NCBI GenBank assembly: GCA_022616435.1
Contig: JAKEET010000084.1
Span: forward strand, 43,371-107,370
Source: Gemmataceae bacterium
GTDB lineage: Bacteria; Planctomycetota; Planctomycetia; Gemmatales; Gemmataceae
Direction: 5' to 3'
DNA: 64,000 nt
Shown here: in pieces, positions 1 to 8,970 of the stretch
Layout: every line of letters begins with the position of its first letter
Position numbering within the stretch: position 1 is the first letter of the stretch
Made by a program: the position numbers and the translations under genes
Notes under the pieces: generated by a model
What the model saw: the letters and a program-made list of their open reading frames with translations, nothing else
Databases searched by the model: none
What the model was told of the DNA's origin: nothing

Positions 1-624
1 GCACTTCTTCTGAAACGCCGCGTCGCCGACCGCCAGCACTTCGTCCACCAGCAGGATCTCCGGCTCCATGTGCGAGGCGACGGCAAAGGCAAGCCGCACG
101 AACATGCCGCTCGAGTAACGCTTGACCGGCGTATCGAGGAAACGATCCACTTCGGAAAAGGCGACGATGTCGTCGAACTTTCGAGCGATCTCGCGCCGCG
201 ACATGCCGAAGATCGCGCCATTCAGATAGATGTTTTCCCGCCCCGTCAGCTCCGTGTGGAATCCCGTGCCCACTTCCAGCAGGCTGCCGATGCGGCCGCG
301 CAGCTCGACACGGCCTGCAGTCGGCTCCGTGATGCGGCTGAGCACTTTGAGGAACGTCGACTTGCCGGCGCCGTTGCGGCCGATGAGGCCGACCACCTCG
401 CCGGGCTTGATGTCCAGGGAGATGTCTTTCAATGCCCAGAGGTCCGTCGACGGGGTCTGGGAATTGGCGGGAACGCGGCGTTTGCTGAAGAGCTTCGTCG
501 CATTCGACCACGATTGGCGAACCGTGTTCGACACTGATTCGCGCAATGTCGTGTAGCCGCCGGTGCGCGTGGCGCCGAGCTGGTAGAGCTTCGACAGGTT
601 TCGAACGGAAATTGCGGACGGCAT
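1..624 (-). CDS. Polysaccharide ABC transporter ATP-binding protein (Wzt/TagH type), 3' end cut by the window edge
   Basis: The N-terminal 208 residues of an ABC ATPase that would power export of a lipid-linked polysaccharide through the inner membrane. The Walker A motif GRNGAGKST is followed by the Wzt/TagH-type region (GRIGSLLEVGTGFHTELTG, then ENIYLNG), the ABC signature YSSGM and Walker B ILLVDEVLAVGD. It starts MPSAISVRNLSKLYQLG, with ATG at 624. It is the last visible gene of the minus-strand polysaccharide operon. Its partner permease is the first gene of that operon, 11.5 kb upstream at 12097-12984, so the two transporter halves flank the sugar genes. Whether a carbohydrate-binding C-terminal domain follows cannot be seen. 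Confidence 0.93.
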   Translation of the reverse strand, partial: MPSAISVRNLSKLYQLGATRTGGYTTLRESVSNTVRQSWSNATKLFSKRRVPANSQTPSTDLWALKDISLDIKPGEVVGLIGRNGAGKSTFLKVLSRITEPTAGRVELRGRIGSLLEVGTGFHTELTGRENIYLNGAIFGMSRREIARKFDDIVAFSEVDRFLDTPVKRYSSGMFVRLAFAVASHMEPEILLVDEVLAVGDAAFQKKC

Positions 625-651
625 GAGGATGTTCCGTAGTACGCTGGCTGA

Positions 652-1683
652 CTAAGCTCCCGAAGTCTTCAAGACCTCGGGAGTCTGACGAAATCGACCG
701 ATCAAGGGCTGCAGCAGGGACCAACCGCGGCGGCCGATGCGGCGTTTCCAGCGAAACCGCCGGTATTCGGGGGTCGCGTCGAGCCGCGGGTAGATGCGAA
801 GCGCTTCCGCCAGGCAATTTTCACAAGCGTCAAGGTCGCTCGCGTCGAACGCGCCGCTGGCGGCCCAGAATGCTTGCATGCCGAGACTGTGACGGGCCAG
901 AGCATGGAGCCGTTCCGGGTCGTGCAGCAAATGGCCGTCATCCCGAAAGAACGCATCAAATGCTTCATGGCGTTCTTTGAGATCGCCGAGCGCGTTGCCG
1001 AGGTACTGGTGCTGCATATTTGCTTGATGCATGCGCTTGCACGCCTGGACGGCTCGAACGCGGCCGACAGCGCCGCGCGCCGCAAAACGAAGCCACATCT
1101 CCATGTCGCAACTGTGCGGCAGTGACTTGCGATAACCGCCGATCTGCCGCTGCACGGCGGTTCGCACAACCACCGTGGGAGTCGCCACAGGATTGTCGCC
1201 GTTGCCGCAGCAGCTTCCGATGAAATCCTCTCCCCGGACAACTTCCACCGCGGGCTCGACGGGCTCGCGCGGCAAGGTCGGTGGGGCATCACCCATCAAC
1301 AACTGCTCGCCGTGGACCAGGCAAACGGCAGGATCGGCTTCCATTACCTTGACGGCGCGGCGAAGCGCGCCGGGCGCCAGCATATCGTCGGCGGAGAGAA
1401 GCAGTACGTACTTCGCAGAGGCCCATTCGAGCAACCCTTCGTTGTACGTGTCAACGTGCCGATTATTCACGGCGTGGCGTCGATACTCGACGCGGCCGTC
1501 GCGCCGGACCAGGTCGGCCGCCACATCCGGCGTGTGATCCGGAGAAGCGTCGTCCAGGATCAACACGCGGACCTGAACGCCGATCTGGCTCAGGACGCTT
1601 TCCACGCAGCCCGTGAGATAATGACCATACCGGTAGCATGGCACAACGACGTCAACCTGGCTCAACACTGCTGTTGACCTCAT
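652..1683 (-). CDS. Glycosyltransferase family 2
   Basis: A 343-residue cytoplasmic or membrane-associated GT-A glycosyltransferase. It begins VDVVVPCYRYGHYLTGCVES, the standard GT2 opening, with LILDDASPD as the first nucleotide-sugar motif and LLSADDML as the DxD-like metal-binding motif. It probably adds one sugar of the repeat unit made by the surrounding operon; acceptor and donor cannot be deduced. The chosen ATG at 1683 overlaps the upstream lipoprotein stop as ATGA, which favours translational coupling. The frame stays open much further upstream, but that extension runs through two other genes and is not expected to be coding. Confidence 0.88.
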   Translation of the reverse strand: MRSTAVLSQVDVVVPCYRYGHYLTGCVESVLSQIGVQVRVLILDDASPDHTPDVAADLVRRDGRVEYRRHAVNNRHVDTYNEGLLEWASAKYVLLLSADDMLAPGALRRAVKVMEADPAVCLVHGEQLLMGDAPPTLPREPVEPAVEVVRGEDFIGSCCGNGDNPVATPTVVVRTAVQRQIGGYRKSLPHSCDMEMWLRFAARGAVGRVRAVQACKRMHQANMQHQYLGNALGDLKERHEAFDAFFRDDGHLLHDPERLHALARHSLGMQAFWAASGAFDASDLDACENCLAEALRIYPRLDATPEYRRFRWKRRIGRRGWSLLQPLIGRFRQTPEVLKTSGA

Positions 1684-2096
1684 TGCGGCACTGTGATGGT
1701 GATGGACACGTGATTGTCGCCCGCAGCCACGACCTTGGCCTTTTGTTCCCAGCGAATCACATGAGCTCGGGACTTGTTCATGACCGGAAGGACGGTGACC
1801 TTGTAGTCGCCTTCGATCGCGCCTGGCACTTTGGTCTGTCCAACCACGGTGCTCAGCGAGAAGTCTCCACCGGATTGAATTTCTCCCATGATGGTGTAAG
1901 GAGAACCATTCACCGGCACGAACTGGACCAGCCCGGCCGTCACCGGCGCCCCACCCTTCAAGACCACCTTGCCTGTGACCGGCACAGTCTTGGGCAAGTT
2001 CGCATTGGCGTCGCCTGTGCCGCACCCGCTCACGTTGAGCGTCAGGAGCAGCGCGCCCGCGACGAGGAGGACCGATGACTTTTGCATGACATTCAT
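1680..2096 (-). CDS. Small secreted lipoprotein with a carboxypeptidase-regulatory-like fold
   Basis: A 138-residue protein with a clear type II signal peptide (hydrophobic stretch ending LNVSGC, the Cys being the lipidation site), then a beta-rich domain with VPVTGKVVLKGGAPVTAG and IEGDYKVTVLP. Such small 'transthyretin-like' lipoproteins are very common in planctomycetes and usually follow a DUF1559 gene, as here. The function is unknown. It overlaps the next gene by ATGA. Its place inside a polysaccharide operon suggests co-expression with envelope biogenesis rather than a direct enzymatic role, but that is inference. Confidence 0.82.
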   Translation of the reverse strand: MNVMQKSSVLLVAGALLLTLNVSGCGTGDANANLPKTVPVTGKVVLKGGAPVTAGLVQFVPVNGSPYTIMGEIQSGGDFSLSTVVGQTKVPGAIEGDYKVTVLPVMNKSRAHVIRWEQKAKVVAAGDNHVSITITVPQ

Positions 2097-2135
2097 AAGG
2101 TTCGTTCTTCCATCGCTTATGCAAAGCGCTGAGCT

Positions 2136-3086
2136 TTACCAATCGTTGCCAAGCGGATTGCCGTCCCGGGGATCCGTCGCATGGATCCAGGTCGTTTGCG
2201 AAAGGCTTCGGGCCACAAGGCGGACGCTGCCGTCGCCGAGGCAAACATTGATTCCCTCCCCATGAGGGGATTGCGCCCGCGTCGAGTCGCACTGGGTAAT
2301 CCAGTTGGGCGTGACCTGAAAAAGAAGACATCCGTTATAGCCGGGCTGCCATGGCGTTTGCGCGAAGTTGTTGACGCAGAATACCGGCCGCCAGACATTG
2401 TTGGAATCCGACCAATGGTTTCCGAAGGTCGTGCTTGAGTCGATGACGCCGGACAGCCCGCATTCAGCATAGCGCTCCGTGTAGAAGACCGTGTTCGAAA
2501 GTCCGTCGGGAAAATGGGCGGGCAGGCGCGACGCGCCCTCCAGGGCGCCCTGGAACGTATCCGGGCTCAAGGGATTGCCAAAGACGTAATAGTTGGCTGC
2601 GTAGTTGCTGACGGCCCACAGGTTGGCGTCCAGGTTGGTGGTCGTGCCTTTCTTGGAAACACGCGACGGCGTGGGATCGAACGGACACAAGTACGTCGGC
2701 ACGGAGTGGGCATAGACCGGCTCGCCGTCCACCACGGTTGTCACTTCACCCTTGGCGAGCTGATACAGTGCGTTCTGTTCGATGTACGGCAACAGCCAGT
2801 TGAACACGGTATATCCTCGCGCTCCGCGGTACGGCCCGGGCACCGCGATGTAACTCCATTGTCCAGACGTCGTCATCGGCGGCAGAACCCGATTGGCGTC
2901 ATGAATGGCATGTGTCGCCAGGCCAATCTGTTTCAGGTTGTTCTGGCACTCCGCGCGCGCGGCCGCGGCGCGTACCTTCTGCACTGCCGGTATCAAGAGC
3001 GCGATCAAGATGCCAATGATCGCGATCACGACCAGCAATTCGATCAGCGTGAATCCCGCCCGGCGCTGCGGCGGCGATTGGCACAT
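2136..3086 (-). CDS. DUF1559 prepilin-like (pseudopilin) protein
   Basis: A 316-residue member of the large planctomycete DUF1559 family. The N-terminus RRAGFTLIELLVVIAIIGIL is a classic type IV prepilin cleavage/methylation signal (cleavage after G, then FTLIE). The C-terminal region ends with the family's H-x9-DG motif (HGEGINVCLGDGSVR). The role is unknown; these are thought to be pilin-like envelope proteins. I chose the ATG at 3086 because GGGAG lies 8 nt before it; ATG at 3101 and TTG at 3113 are alternatives. It sits between the formyltransferase and the small lipoprotein, in the usual DUF1559-lipoprotein order. Confidence 0.9.
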   Translation of the reverse strand: MCQSPPQRRAGFTLIELLVVIAIIGILIALLIPAVQKVRAAAARAECQNNLKQIGLATHAIHDANRVLPPMTTSGQWSYIAVPGPYRGARGYTVFNWLLPYIEQNALYQLAKGEVTTVVDGEPVYAHSVPTYLCPFDPTPSRVSKKGTTTNLDANLWAVSNYAANYYVFGNPLSPDTFQGALEGASRLPAHFPDGLSNTVFYTERYAECGLSGVIDSSTTFGNHWSDSNNVWRPVFCVNNFAQTPWQPGYNGCLLFQVTPNWITQCDSTRAQSPHGEGINVCLGDGSVRLVARSLSQTTWIHATDPRDGNPLGNDW

Positions 3087-3109
3087 GGCTGGAACTCCCA
3101 TTTGCGGGA

Positions 3110-4078
3110 TCAAGTTTTCATTCTCGGCGTCGAGCCTCCTTGATCGAACCCGGCCTTGACCGAGCGGAACAACGATTCCGCGGCGGCGGGCGGCTTGCCG
3201 TCTTCGCTCGCGGACTGAATCAAGTACATGCCGTCTCCCGTCAGCACTTCGACCCCGCGTCCCGATGCGATGCCGACAATGCGTCCCGGGATTCGCCCGA
3301 CATACATCCTTGGGGATTCGACCGGTCGGCCACTCCAGATCCGACAGCGTTTGCCGCCGTACCAGGAGAAGGCGCCGGGATAAGGATGCGCCAGGCCGCG
3401 CACCAGGTTATGAATCGTCTGAGTGTCAGAGCGCCAATCGATCAGCCCGTCATCCGGGATGCGGGCGCAGGTGTACGTTGCCTTTGCTTCGTCTTGAGCT
3501 CGCCGCGGCGCCGTTCCGGTCAAAAGTTCGTTCAGCCGCTCATCCAACAGCCGGACGCTCGCTTGCGAAGTTCTTGCATACACTTGTCCGGCCGTGTCGA
3601 GTTCCCCGATGGGCACGACGGCCTGGTCGATGATGTCGCCGTTATCGACGCCGGTCGAGGTCATGTAGAACAGACTGACTCCGGTGCGGGTTTCGCCGTT
3701 GATGACGACCCAATTGACCGGGGCAAAGCCGCGATAGGCGGGCAACAGCGATTCGTGGACGCCGACCGCGCCATGCCGCGGCGCCGAGATCACGCGGTCG
3801 CTGATCATGGTCCGCCAACCCATCACGACCAGCAAATCGGGCTTCAGATCGGCTATTTCCGCCTCATCGGCCGCCTCCAGCTTTCGCCGCAGCCGGCACG
3901 GAATGCCATGCTGTTCGCAGAAACCCGCGATCGCGGGAGCGTATTTCTCCATCTCGTGATCATCTTCGCGCAGACAATAGACAACCGACGGCAATTGCCG
4001 CCGCTGCGCGAGAAGCTGGAGCCAGGCAAAGCCTCGGTCGCGCCCGCCAACGAAAATGTGGCTTGCTGTTGGAGTCAT
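3110..4078 (-). CDS. Sugar N-formyltransferase (Fmt/ArnA-type formyl transferase)
   Basis: A 322-residue protein of the formyltransferase family that uses N10-formyl-tetrahydrofolate. Visible signs are the core VHESLLPAYRGFAPVNW (normally H-x-SLLPxYRG-x-PxxW), then TGVSLFYMTSTGVDNGDII with the catalytic Asp in D-x-G-D-I, and a C-terminal domain typical of Fmt-like enzymes. The start ATG at 4078 overlaps the aminotransferase stop as ATGA. Directly downstream of a sugar epimerase and a PLP aminotransferase, it most likely formylates a 4-amino (or 3-amino) deoxy sugar nucleotide rather than Met-tRNA. The exact sugar is not deducible. Confidence 0.85.
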   Translation of the reverse strand: MTPTASHIFVGGRDRGFAWLQLLAQRRQLPSVVYCLREDDHEMEKYAPAIAGFCEQHGIPCRLRRKLEAADEAEIADLKPDLLVVMGWRTMISDRVISAPRHGAVGVHESLLPAYRGFAPVNWVVINGETRTGVSLFYMTSTGVDNGDIIDQAVVPIGELDTAGQVYARTSQASVRLLDERLNELLTGTAPRRAQDEAKATYTCARIPDDGLIDWRSDTQTIHNLVRGLAHPYPGAFSWYGGKRCRIWSGRPVESPRMYVGRIPGRIVGIASGRGVEVLTGDGMYLIQSASEDGKPPAAAESLFRSVKAGFDQGGSTPRMKT

Positions 4079-5277
4079 GCGCTTGCTCCCAAGGGTTCGA
4101 GCATGCGCTCTGGGTCTGAATTGGTAGCGGCAGCCAGTCTTGCCAAGACTCGTTCCATATCCGCGAGCGACAATCCAGGGAATAGAGGAAGCATCAGGAC
4201 CGAGTCGCGCGCCATTTCCGAATTCGAGAGGTTCGTGCTCGGCCGTTCGCCGTACGCCCCCTCCTGGTGCGCGTTCATGATCCCGCGCCGTGTGCTGATG
4301 CCGGCATCCAGCATGACTTGCATCAGCTCGTCGCGGCTCAACGGGAAGTCCGGCGTCACCCGGACCGGATAGGCCTGGTAATTCGGCCGTGCGCAGTCCG
4401 GGACGAACGGCGCCTCCAATCCGGGGAGGTTTCGCAGCGCCCTGGCGTACTTGTTCGCCAGCGCCATGCGCTCGGCGAGGATGTCCGGCAGCCGTTTCAG
4501 TTGCACCCGACCGATGGCGGCCTGAATGTCGGTCATGCGGTAGTTGAAGCCGACTTCCGGATACTCCTCGAACACGATGCTCTTCGCCGCGTGCCGGACC
4601 GTGTCGGAAACGCTCATGGCGTGCTGGCGCAGCAAGCGGAACTTGCAGTCGAGGTCCGGGTCCGACGTCGTCAGCATGCCGCCGTCGCCGGTCGTCATGA
4701 TCTTGCGCGGATGAAACGAGAAGCAAGCCACCCGGCCGTGCGGCTTGCCGATCTTCTGCCAGCGGCCGTCGATGTTGATCTCGCTGCCGATGGCGCAGGC
4801 GGCGTCTTCGACCACAGGCAATTGATGCCGTTGTGCGATTTCGAGGATCGCCTCCAGGTCGCACGGCAGGCCCATTTGATGGACCGGCATGATGGCCCTG
4901 GTGCGCGGCGTGATGGCGTCTTCGATCAGGTCCGGATCGATGTTGTAGGTGCGCGGGTCGATGTCCACGAAAACCGGAACGGCGCCGCAGTAGCGCACGG
5001 CGTTGGCCGTCGCGATGAACGAATGGCTGACCGTGATCACTTCGTCGCCCGGACCCACACCCAGGGCATGCAGCGCCAGATGCAGGGCGGTCGTGCAACT
5101 GGAAACAGCGCACGCATGCGGCGCGCCGACAAACGGCGCGAATTCCTTCTCGAACCCCGCCACTTCGGGACCCTGGGTCACCCAGCCGGACAGGATGGCC
5201 CTGCGGGCGGCGGCGGCTTCTTCCTCGCCGAGAACGGGCTTGGCGATCGGGATCATCGATAGCGATTTCTGGCTCAC
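4075..5277 (-). CDS. DegT/DnrJ/EryC1/StrS sugar aminotransferase
   Basis: A 400-residue PLP-dependent aminotransferase for nucleotide sugars. Visible motifs are the SSCTTALHLALHALG cofactor-binding stretch, VEDAACAIGSE, and the Schiff-base lysine in SFHPRKIMTTGDGG. The GTG start at 5277 is supported by AGGAGGTG about 7 nt upstream. It would convert a keto-sugar nucleotide into the amino sugar that the overlapping formyltransferase then modifies. The aminotransferase at 7835-8965 belongs to the same superfamily but is clearly different (NLGACGEGG around its lysine), so the operon builds at least two amino sugars. Confidence 0.92.
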   Translation of the reverse strand: MSQKSLSMIPIAKPVLGEEEAAAARRAILSGWVTQGPEVAGFEKEFAPFVGAPHACAVSSCTTALHLALHALGVGPGDEVITVSHSFIATANAVRYCGAVPVFVDIDPRTYNIDPDLIEDAITPRTRAIMPVHQMGLPCDLEAILEIAQRHQLPVVEDAACAIGSEINIDGRWQKIGKPHGRVACFSFHPRKIMTTGDGGMLTTSDPDLDCKFRLLRQHAMSVSDTVRHAAKSIVFEEYPEVGFNYRMTDIQAAIGRVQLKRLPDILAERMALANKYARALRNLPGLEAPFVPDCARPNYQAYPVRVTPDFPLSRDELMQVMLDAGISTRRGIMNAHQEGAYGERPSTNLSNSEMARDSVLMLPLFPGLSLADMERVLARLAAATNSDPERMLEPLGASA

Positions 5278-5288
5278 ACCAGCACCTC

Positions 5289-6257
5289 CTACTTGACCAC
5301 GCCGTCGCGCCAGGCCACCAGCCGGGCCAGCCCCTCGGTGAGAGGGACCTCCGCGACAAATCCCAGTTCTTCGCAGGCGCGGCGGGTGTCCGCCAATCGC
5401 CGGGGGACCGGGTTCACCTTGGGAGCGGGGCGGAATTCGGGTTGCAGATGGATCGCACCGGTCGTTTGCTGCATTGCCTGCCAGAGTTCCAGGAGCGACG
5501 TTTCCGTGCCGCTGGCGATGTTGTAAACGTCATCGACGCGATCCGAAACCATGGCGAGCAAGTTGGCGCGGGCGATGTCGCCGACGTAGATGAAATCCAT
5601 GCTGGCGGAGCCGTCGCCGAAAATCTGCGGAGCGACGCCGCGGTCGATGCAGTCCAGCCAGCGCATGAACACTTCGGTGTAGGCGCCGGTCACGTCCATG
5701 TGCGGCCCGTAGACGTTGAAATAGCGCAGGCCGACGCCGGCCAGGCCGTTCATGTCGTGGAAGTGCTTGGCGATGCCCTCGTTCATCAGCTTGGCCGCGC
5801 CGTACAGCGTGCGATTGTTGTACGGGTGGTGCCGCTCGTTCGTCGGAAACTCCTCGGCGGCGCCGTACACCGACGCGGACGACGCGTACACCAGTTTTTT
5901 CACGCGCGCCGCGGCGGCGGCCTGGAAAACGTTGAACGCGCCCTTCACGAGCACGTCGATGCATTCCTCCGGCTGCGAAGCGCATTGCGTGATGCGAATG
6001 GCCGCCTGGTGGAAGACGTAGTCGCAACCGGCCACCGCGCGGCGGACCGTATCGGGTTCGCGAATGTCCCCCTCGACGAGCACGCAGCGCGGATCGGTCA
6101 ACGCACTGCTCAGGTTGTCGCGGCTGCCGCGCACCAGGCTGTCGAGGATCCGGACTTCGTTCACGTCCTCATCCAGCAACAGATCGGCGATATGCGAGCC
6201 GATCAAGCCGGCGCCGCCGACGATCAAGATGGTTGAGTCCTTGAGCTTTTGAAACAT
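5289..6257 (-). CDS. NAD-dependent epimerase/dehydratase (extended SDR)
   Basis: A 322-residue extended short-chain dehydrogenase acting on a nucleotide sugar. The Rossmann motif VGGAGLIGSHIAD, the SSASVYG active-site strand with Ser and the YxxxK motif (YGAAK) are intact. It probably supplies the intermediate used by the adjacent aminotransferase and formyltransferase; epimerase versus dehydratase cannot be decided from sequence reading. The start at 6257 (MFQKLKDSTILIVGG) is preferred because the longer alternative from 6350 overlaps the upstream gene. Confidence 0.87.
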   Translation of the reverse strand: MFQKLKDSTILIVGGAGLIGSHIADLLLDEDVNEVRILDSLVRGSRDNLSSALTDPRCVLVEGDIREPDTVRRAVAGCDYVFHQAAIRITQCASQPEECIDVLVKGAFNVFQAAAAARVKKLVYASSASVYGAAEEFPTNERHHPYNNRTLYGAAKLMNEGIAKHFHDMNGLAGVGLRYFNVYGPHMDVTGAYTEVFMRWLDCIDRGVAPQIFGDGSASMDFIYVGDIARANLLAMVSDRVDDVYNIASGTETSLLELWQAMQQTTGAIHLQPEFRPAPKVNPVPRRLADTRRACEELGFVAEVPLTEGLARLVAWRDGVVK

Positions 6258-6294
6258 AGTTCGATGCTTCCCTAATGTAGTCGCGCCCCAGGCG

Positions 6295-7830
6295 TCACCT
6301 GTTGGCGATGGCAGTCGCGTGTTCCTCGCGGGCGCATTCCGGTGCCGCAACCGCCTCGACGCGCAACGACAGGCAACCGCCTTCGATGCACTCGCCGGTT
6401 TCGGCGTTCCACTTCCAGTGATGGCGGGGACACTCGATGACGCCGTTGCAGATCGTGGCGTAGGTCAGGTCCTCGCCGGCGTGCGGGCAGAACCGCTGCA
6501 TTCGCAAGCCGTCACGTTCGATGGTCTCGGCACTGTCCATCTCCCGCGCCATTTGCCGGGTCTGGGCCGGCTCGTTGCCGTAGCGCAACAGGCCCATGAG
6601 GCGGGAGTCGAACACGTCGGGATGGCGCTGCAGGCGCAGCCGCATCGACAGCAAGGCTTCTTCCCAGCCGGTGCTGCCTTCGAGGATGGCACGCAGCGCC
6701 GGCGCGGGCATCAGCACGCTGTATTGCGGATCGTAGGGCTCTTCGCCGTCGATCACAAAATCCTGAGCCAATTCACCCAGCCGCACCGTCCAGACCTGTC
6801 CGTCGGCGGCGAGCCGGAGGGTCTTGCTGAAATCCCGCAGCACATGCTGGTTGCGTTTTTGCAGCGTCGCGAAATAGCCGGCGATGTCTTCCGAGCGAAT
6901 GGGCTCGTTGGGGCCGTCGTGAAACGCTTGCCATTCATCGCGCCGGAGCTCGGAGTATTCCGATAGATTCTTCGTGGGCCGCTCGCCGGCATAGGGTTCC
7001 ACGTCGATCGCGGCGCCGGCAATCCTCGTCCGATCGCCCGGTTCCAATTCGACCACCTTGACCTTGGGCAGTGCGCGCCGGAACGAGTCGCGCACGTCGT
7101 GCCAGACCGGAAAGATCGTGCTGTCGCGGTCGTTGAAATGGGCCAGGCAGGGATCGAGAAAGCACGGCGGGCCGGCCGACGGCAGGTAGGCCGTCGCCTT
7201 GGTCACTTCGCACTTCTTGAGCAGGGTCTGAAACAGATCGCGCCGCACGCGCGCTACCTTGTCGCGCATGATCTCCGGCGGGTAATCGTAGCAATTGGGA
7301 TACCACATCGCGCCCGAGTACTGCGCCGCCAGCAAATCGATTTCTGTCGGCAGCTCCGAGAGCGGCGTGTTGCAATCATTCATGTCGAAGAAGCGGTAGC
7401 CGTCCATTTCCAGCAAGAGGGCGCTGTCCTCCTTGTGCCCCGTGTCGAGGTAGATCGTCGCCCGCAGGCCGTCCGCGAGCTCGGCCGATTGCTTGTGGCC
7501 CAGGGGCATGATCCGCGTGAAGCCCAGGGAGCGCAGCTTCCGTTCGAGGCTCCTGGAGCGATAGTTGGGGCAGAGCACTTGCACGTTCTTGTCGAGCGCG
7601 GCGAGGACCTTGCGATCGAAGTGATCCTCGTGGGTGTGCGAGATATACAGATAGTCCCACCGCCCGCCGATCACCTTCTCGAGGAGAAAGCGATTGTCCG
7701 GATCGGGAAACCAGGACGCCAGGAACGCCGGATAGAAAAACGGGTCGATCAGGACGCGCTGGCCCCGATGCTCGACGCCGAATCCGGCGTGACCAAGATA
7801 GTCAATGTGCGGCATGGCGCTGTGTGGCAT
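6295..7830 (-). CDS. Metallo-beta-lactamase-fold hydrolase fused to a C-terminal Rieske [2Fe-2S] domain (CMP-NeuAc hydroxylase-like)
   Basis: A 511-residue two-domain protein. Residues about 1-300 are an MBL-fold hydrolase with HTHEDHFD (H65, H67, D69, H70) as the metal-binding motif. Residues about 440-500 are a Rieske ferredoxin domain with CPH (C448, H450), 16 residues, then CPRH (C467, H470), exactly the C-x-H-x15-17-C-x2-H spacing. The pairing of these two domains is characteristic of CMP-N-acetylneuraminate monooxygenase (CMAH), which in vertebrates carries the Rieske domain first; here it is last. In an operon full of amino-sugar genes, an oxygen-dependent hydroxylation of a nucleotide sugar or of an acyl group on it is the natural guess. 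The substrate is unknown. ATG at 7830 lies 4 nt after the upstream stop; 7815 is an alternative. Confidence 0.85.
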   Translation of the reverse strand: MPHSAMPHIDYLGHAGFGVEHRGQRVLIDPFFYPAFLASWFPDPDNRFLLEKVIGGRWDYLYISHTHEDHFDRKVLAALDKNVQVLCPNYRSRSLERKLRSLGFTRIMPLGHKQSAELADGLRATIYLDTGHKEDSALLLEMDGYRFFDMNDCNTPLSELPTEIDLLAAQYSGAMWYPNCYDYPPEIMRDKVARVRRDLFQTLLKKCEVTKATAYLPSAGPPCFLDPCLAHFNDRDSTIFPVWHDVRDSFRRALPKVKVVELEPGDRTRIAGAAIDVEPYAGERPTKNLSEYSELRRDEWQAFHDGPNEPIRSEDIAGYFATLQKRNQHVLRDFSKTLRLAADGQVWTVRLGELAQDFVIDGEEPYDPQYSVLMPAPALRAILEGSTGWEEALLSMRLRLQRHPDVFDSRLMGLLRYGNEPAQTRQMAREMDSAETIERDGLRMQRFCPHAGEDLTYATICNGVIECPRHHWKWNAETGECIEGGCLSLRVEAVAAPECAREEHATAIANR

Positions 7831-7834
7831 GGCG

Positions 7835-8965
7835 TTAACCAATCTCTCCCAACACTTCGTGGAGTGCTTCAACCACCTGATCCTGTTGCGACCAGGTCAT
7901 GCTCGGAAACATCGGCAGCGTCAGGCATTCGCGGCCGATGCGCTCGGCAACGGGGAAGTCGCCGACCTGGTGGTACAGGTGCTTGTAGGCTGTCTGAAGA
8001 TGCACGGGGACCGGGTAGTGCAGACCGGTCTGCACGCCGCGCGATTGCAGGCCGCGCTGCAAGGCGTCGCGCTCCGGGTGGAGGACGACGAACAGGTGCC
8101 AGACATGCCGGCGGCCCGGCGCCTCGACGGGGACTTCGAGCGGCAGGTCTTCGAGGAGGCGCTGGTAGCGCGCCGCCAGTTGCCGGCGCGAGTCGTTCCA
8201 GTCCTCCAGGTATTTCAGCTTGACGCTGAGGACGGCGCCCTGGAAGCCGTCCATGCGATAGTTGAAGCCGACTTCCTCGTGATGATAGCGGCGCGACTGG
8301 GCGTGGTCGCGCAATGCCCGCATGCGTCGCGCGAGGTCGTCGTCGTCGGTGACCACGGCCCCGCCCTCGCCGCAGGCCCCGAGGTTCTTGCCCGGATAAA
8401 AGCTGAAGCAGCCGCTCTGACCCATGGCGCCGACGGGCCGGCCTCGATAGGTCGCGCCGTGAGCCTGGGCGGCATCTTCAATCAGCGGGATGCCGCGGCG
8501 CCGGCTGATGTCGAGCAGTTCTTTCATGTCCGCCGGCTGCCCGTACAGATGCACCGGCACAATCGCCTTGGTCCGCGGCGTGATGCGCCGTTCCACCTGC
8601 TCGGCGTTCATGGTGCGCGTTTCCAGGTCCACATCCACGAACACGGGTCGGGCGCCGACGTAGCTGATGGCCCACGTCGTCGCGACAAACGTCATCGGCA
8701 CCGTGATGACTTCATCGCCCAGGCCGACGCCGGCGGCGATCAGCGCCAGGTGCAGGGCCGAAGTCCCGGAGTTGACGCCGACGCAGTGCTTGACGCCAAG
8801 CCATTCGGCAAAGCTCTTCTCGAAGCCGGCGACTTCGTCGCCGGAGCAGAAATTGCATCGGTCCAGGACGCGCTCGAGGGCCGCTTCGAGTTCCGAACGA
8901 AGCGCCCGATGCTGGGCCGGAAGGTCCAGGAATGGAACCGTTTCAACTCTCTCTTGGGTTAACAT
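7835..8965 (-). CDS. DegT/DnrJ/EryC1/StrS aminotransferase, WbpE-like
   Basis: A 376-residue PLP aminotransferase. Motifs are NSGTSALHLALIAAGVG, LIEDAAQAHGA and the catalytic lysine in SFYPGKNLGACGEGG. It directly follows an N-acetyltransferase and a Gfo/Idh oxidoreductase, the trio known as WbpB-WbpE-WbpD in the pathway to UDP-2,3-diacetamido-2,3-dideoxy-glucuronic/mannuronic acid. By that analogy it aminates the 3-keto sugar acid. ATG at 8965 gives the usual N-terminus MLTQERVETVPFLDLPAQH; upstream in-frame sequence overlaps the acetyltransferase gene and is not coding. Confidence 0.92.
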   Translation of the reverse strand: MLTQERVETVPFLDLPAQHRALRSELEAALERVLDRCNFCSGDEVAGFEKSFAEWLGVKHCVGVNSGTSALHLALIAAGVGLGDEVITVPMTFVATTWAISYVGARPVFVDVDLETRTMNAEQVERRITPRTKAIVPVHLYGQPADMKELLDISRRRGIPLIEDAAQAHGATYRGRPVGAMGQSGCFSFYPGKNLGACGEGGAVVTDDDDLARRMRALRDHAQSRRYHHEEVGFNYRMDGFQGAVLSVKLKYLEDWNDSRRQLAARYQRLLEDLPLEVPVEAPGRRHVWHLFVVLHPERDALQRGLQSRGVQTGLHYPVPVHLQTAYKHLYHQVGDFPVAERIGRECLTLPMFPSMTWSQQDQVVEALHEVLGEIG

Positions 8966-8970
8966 GGTGA

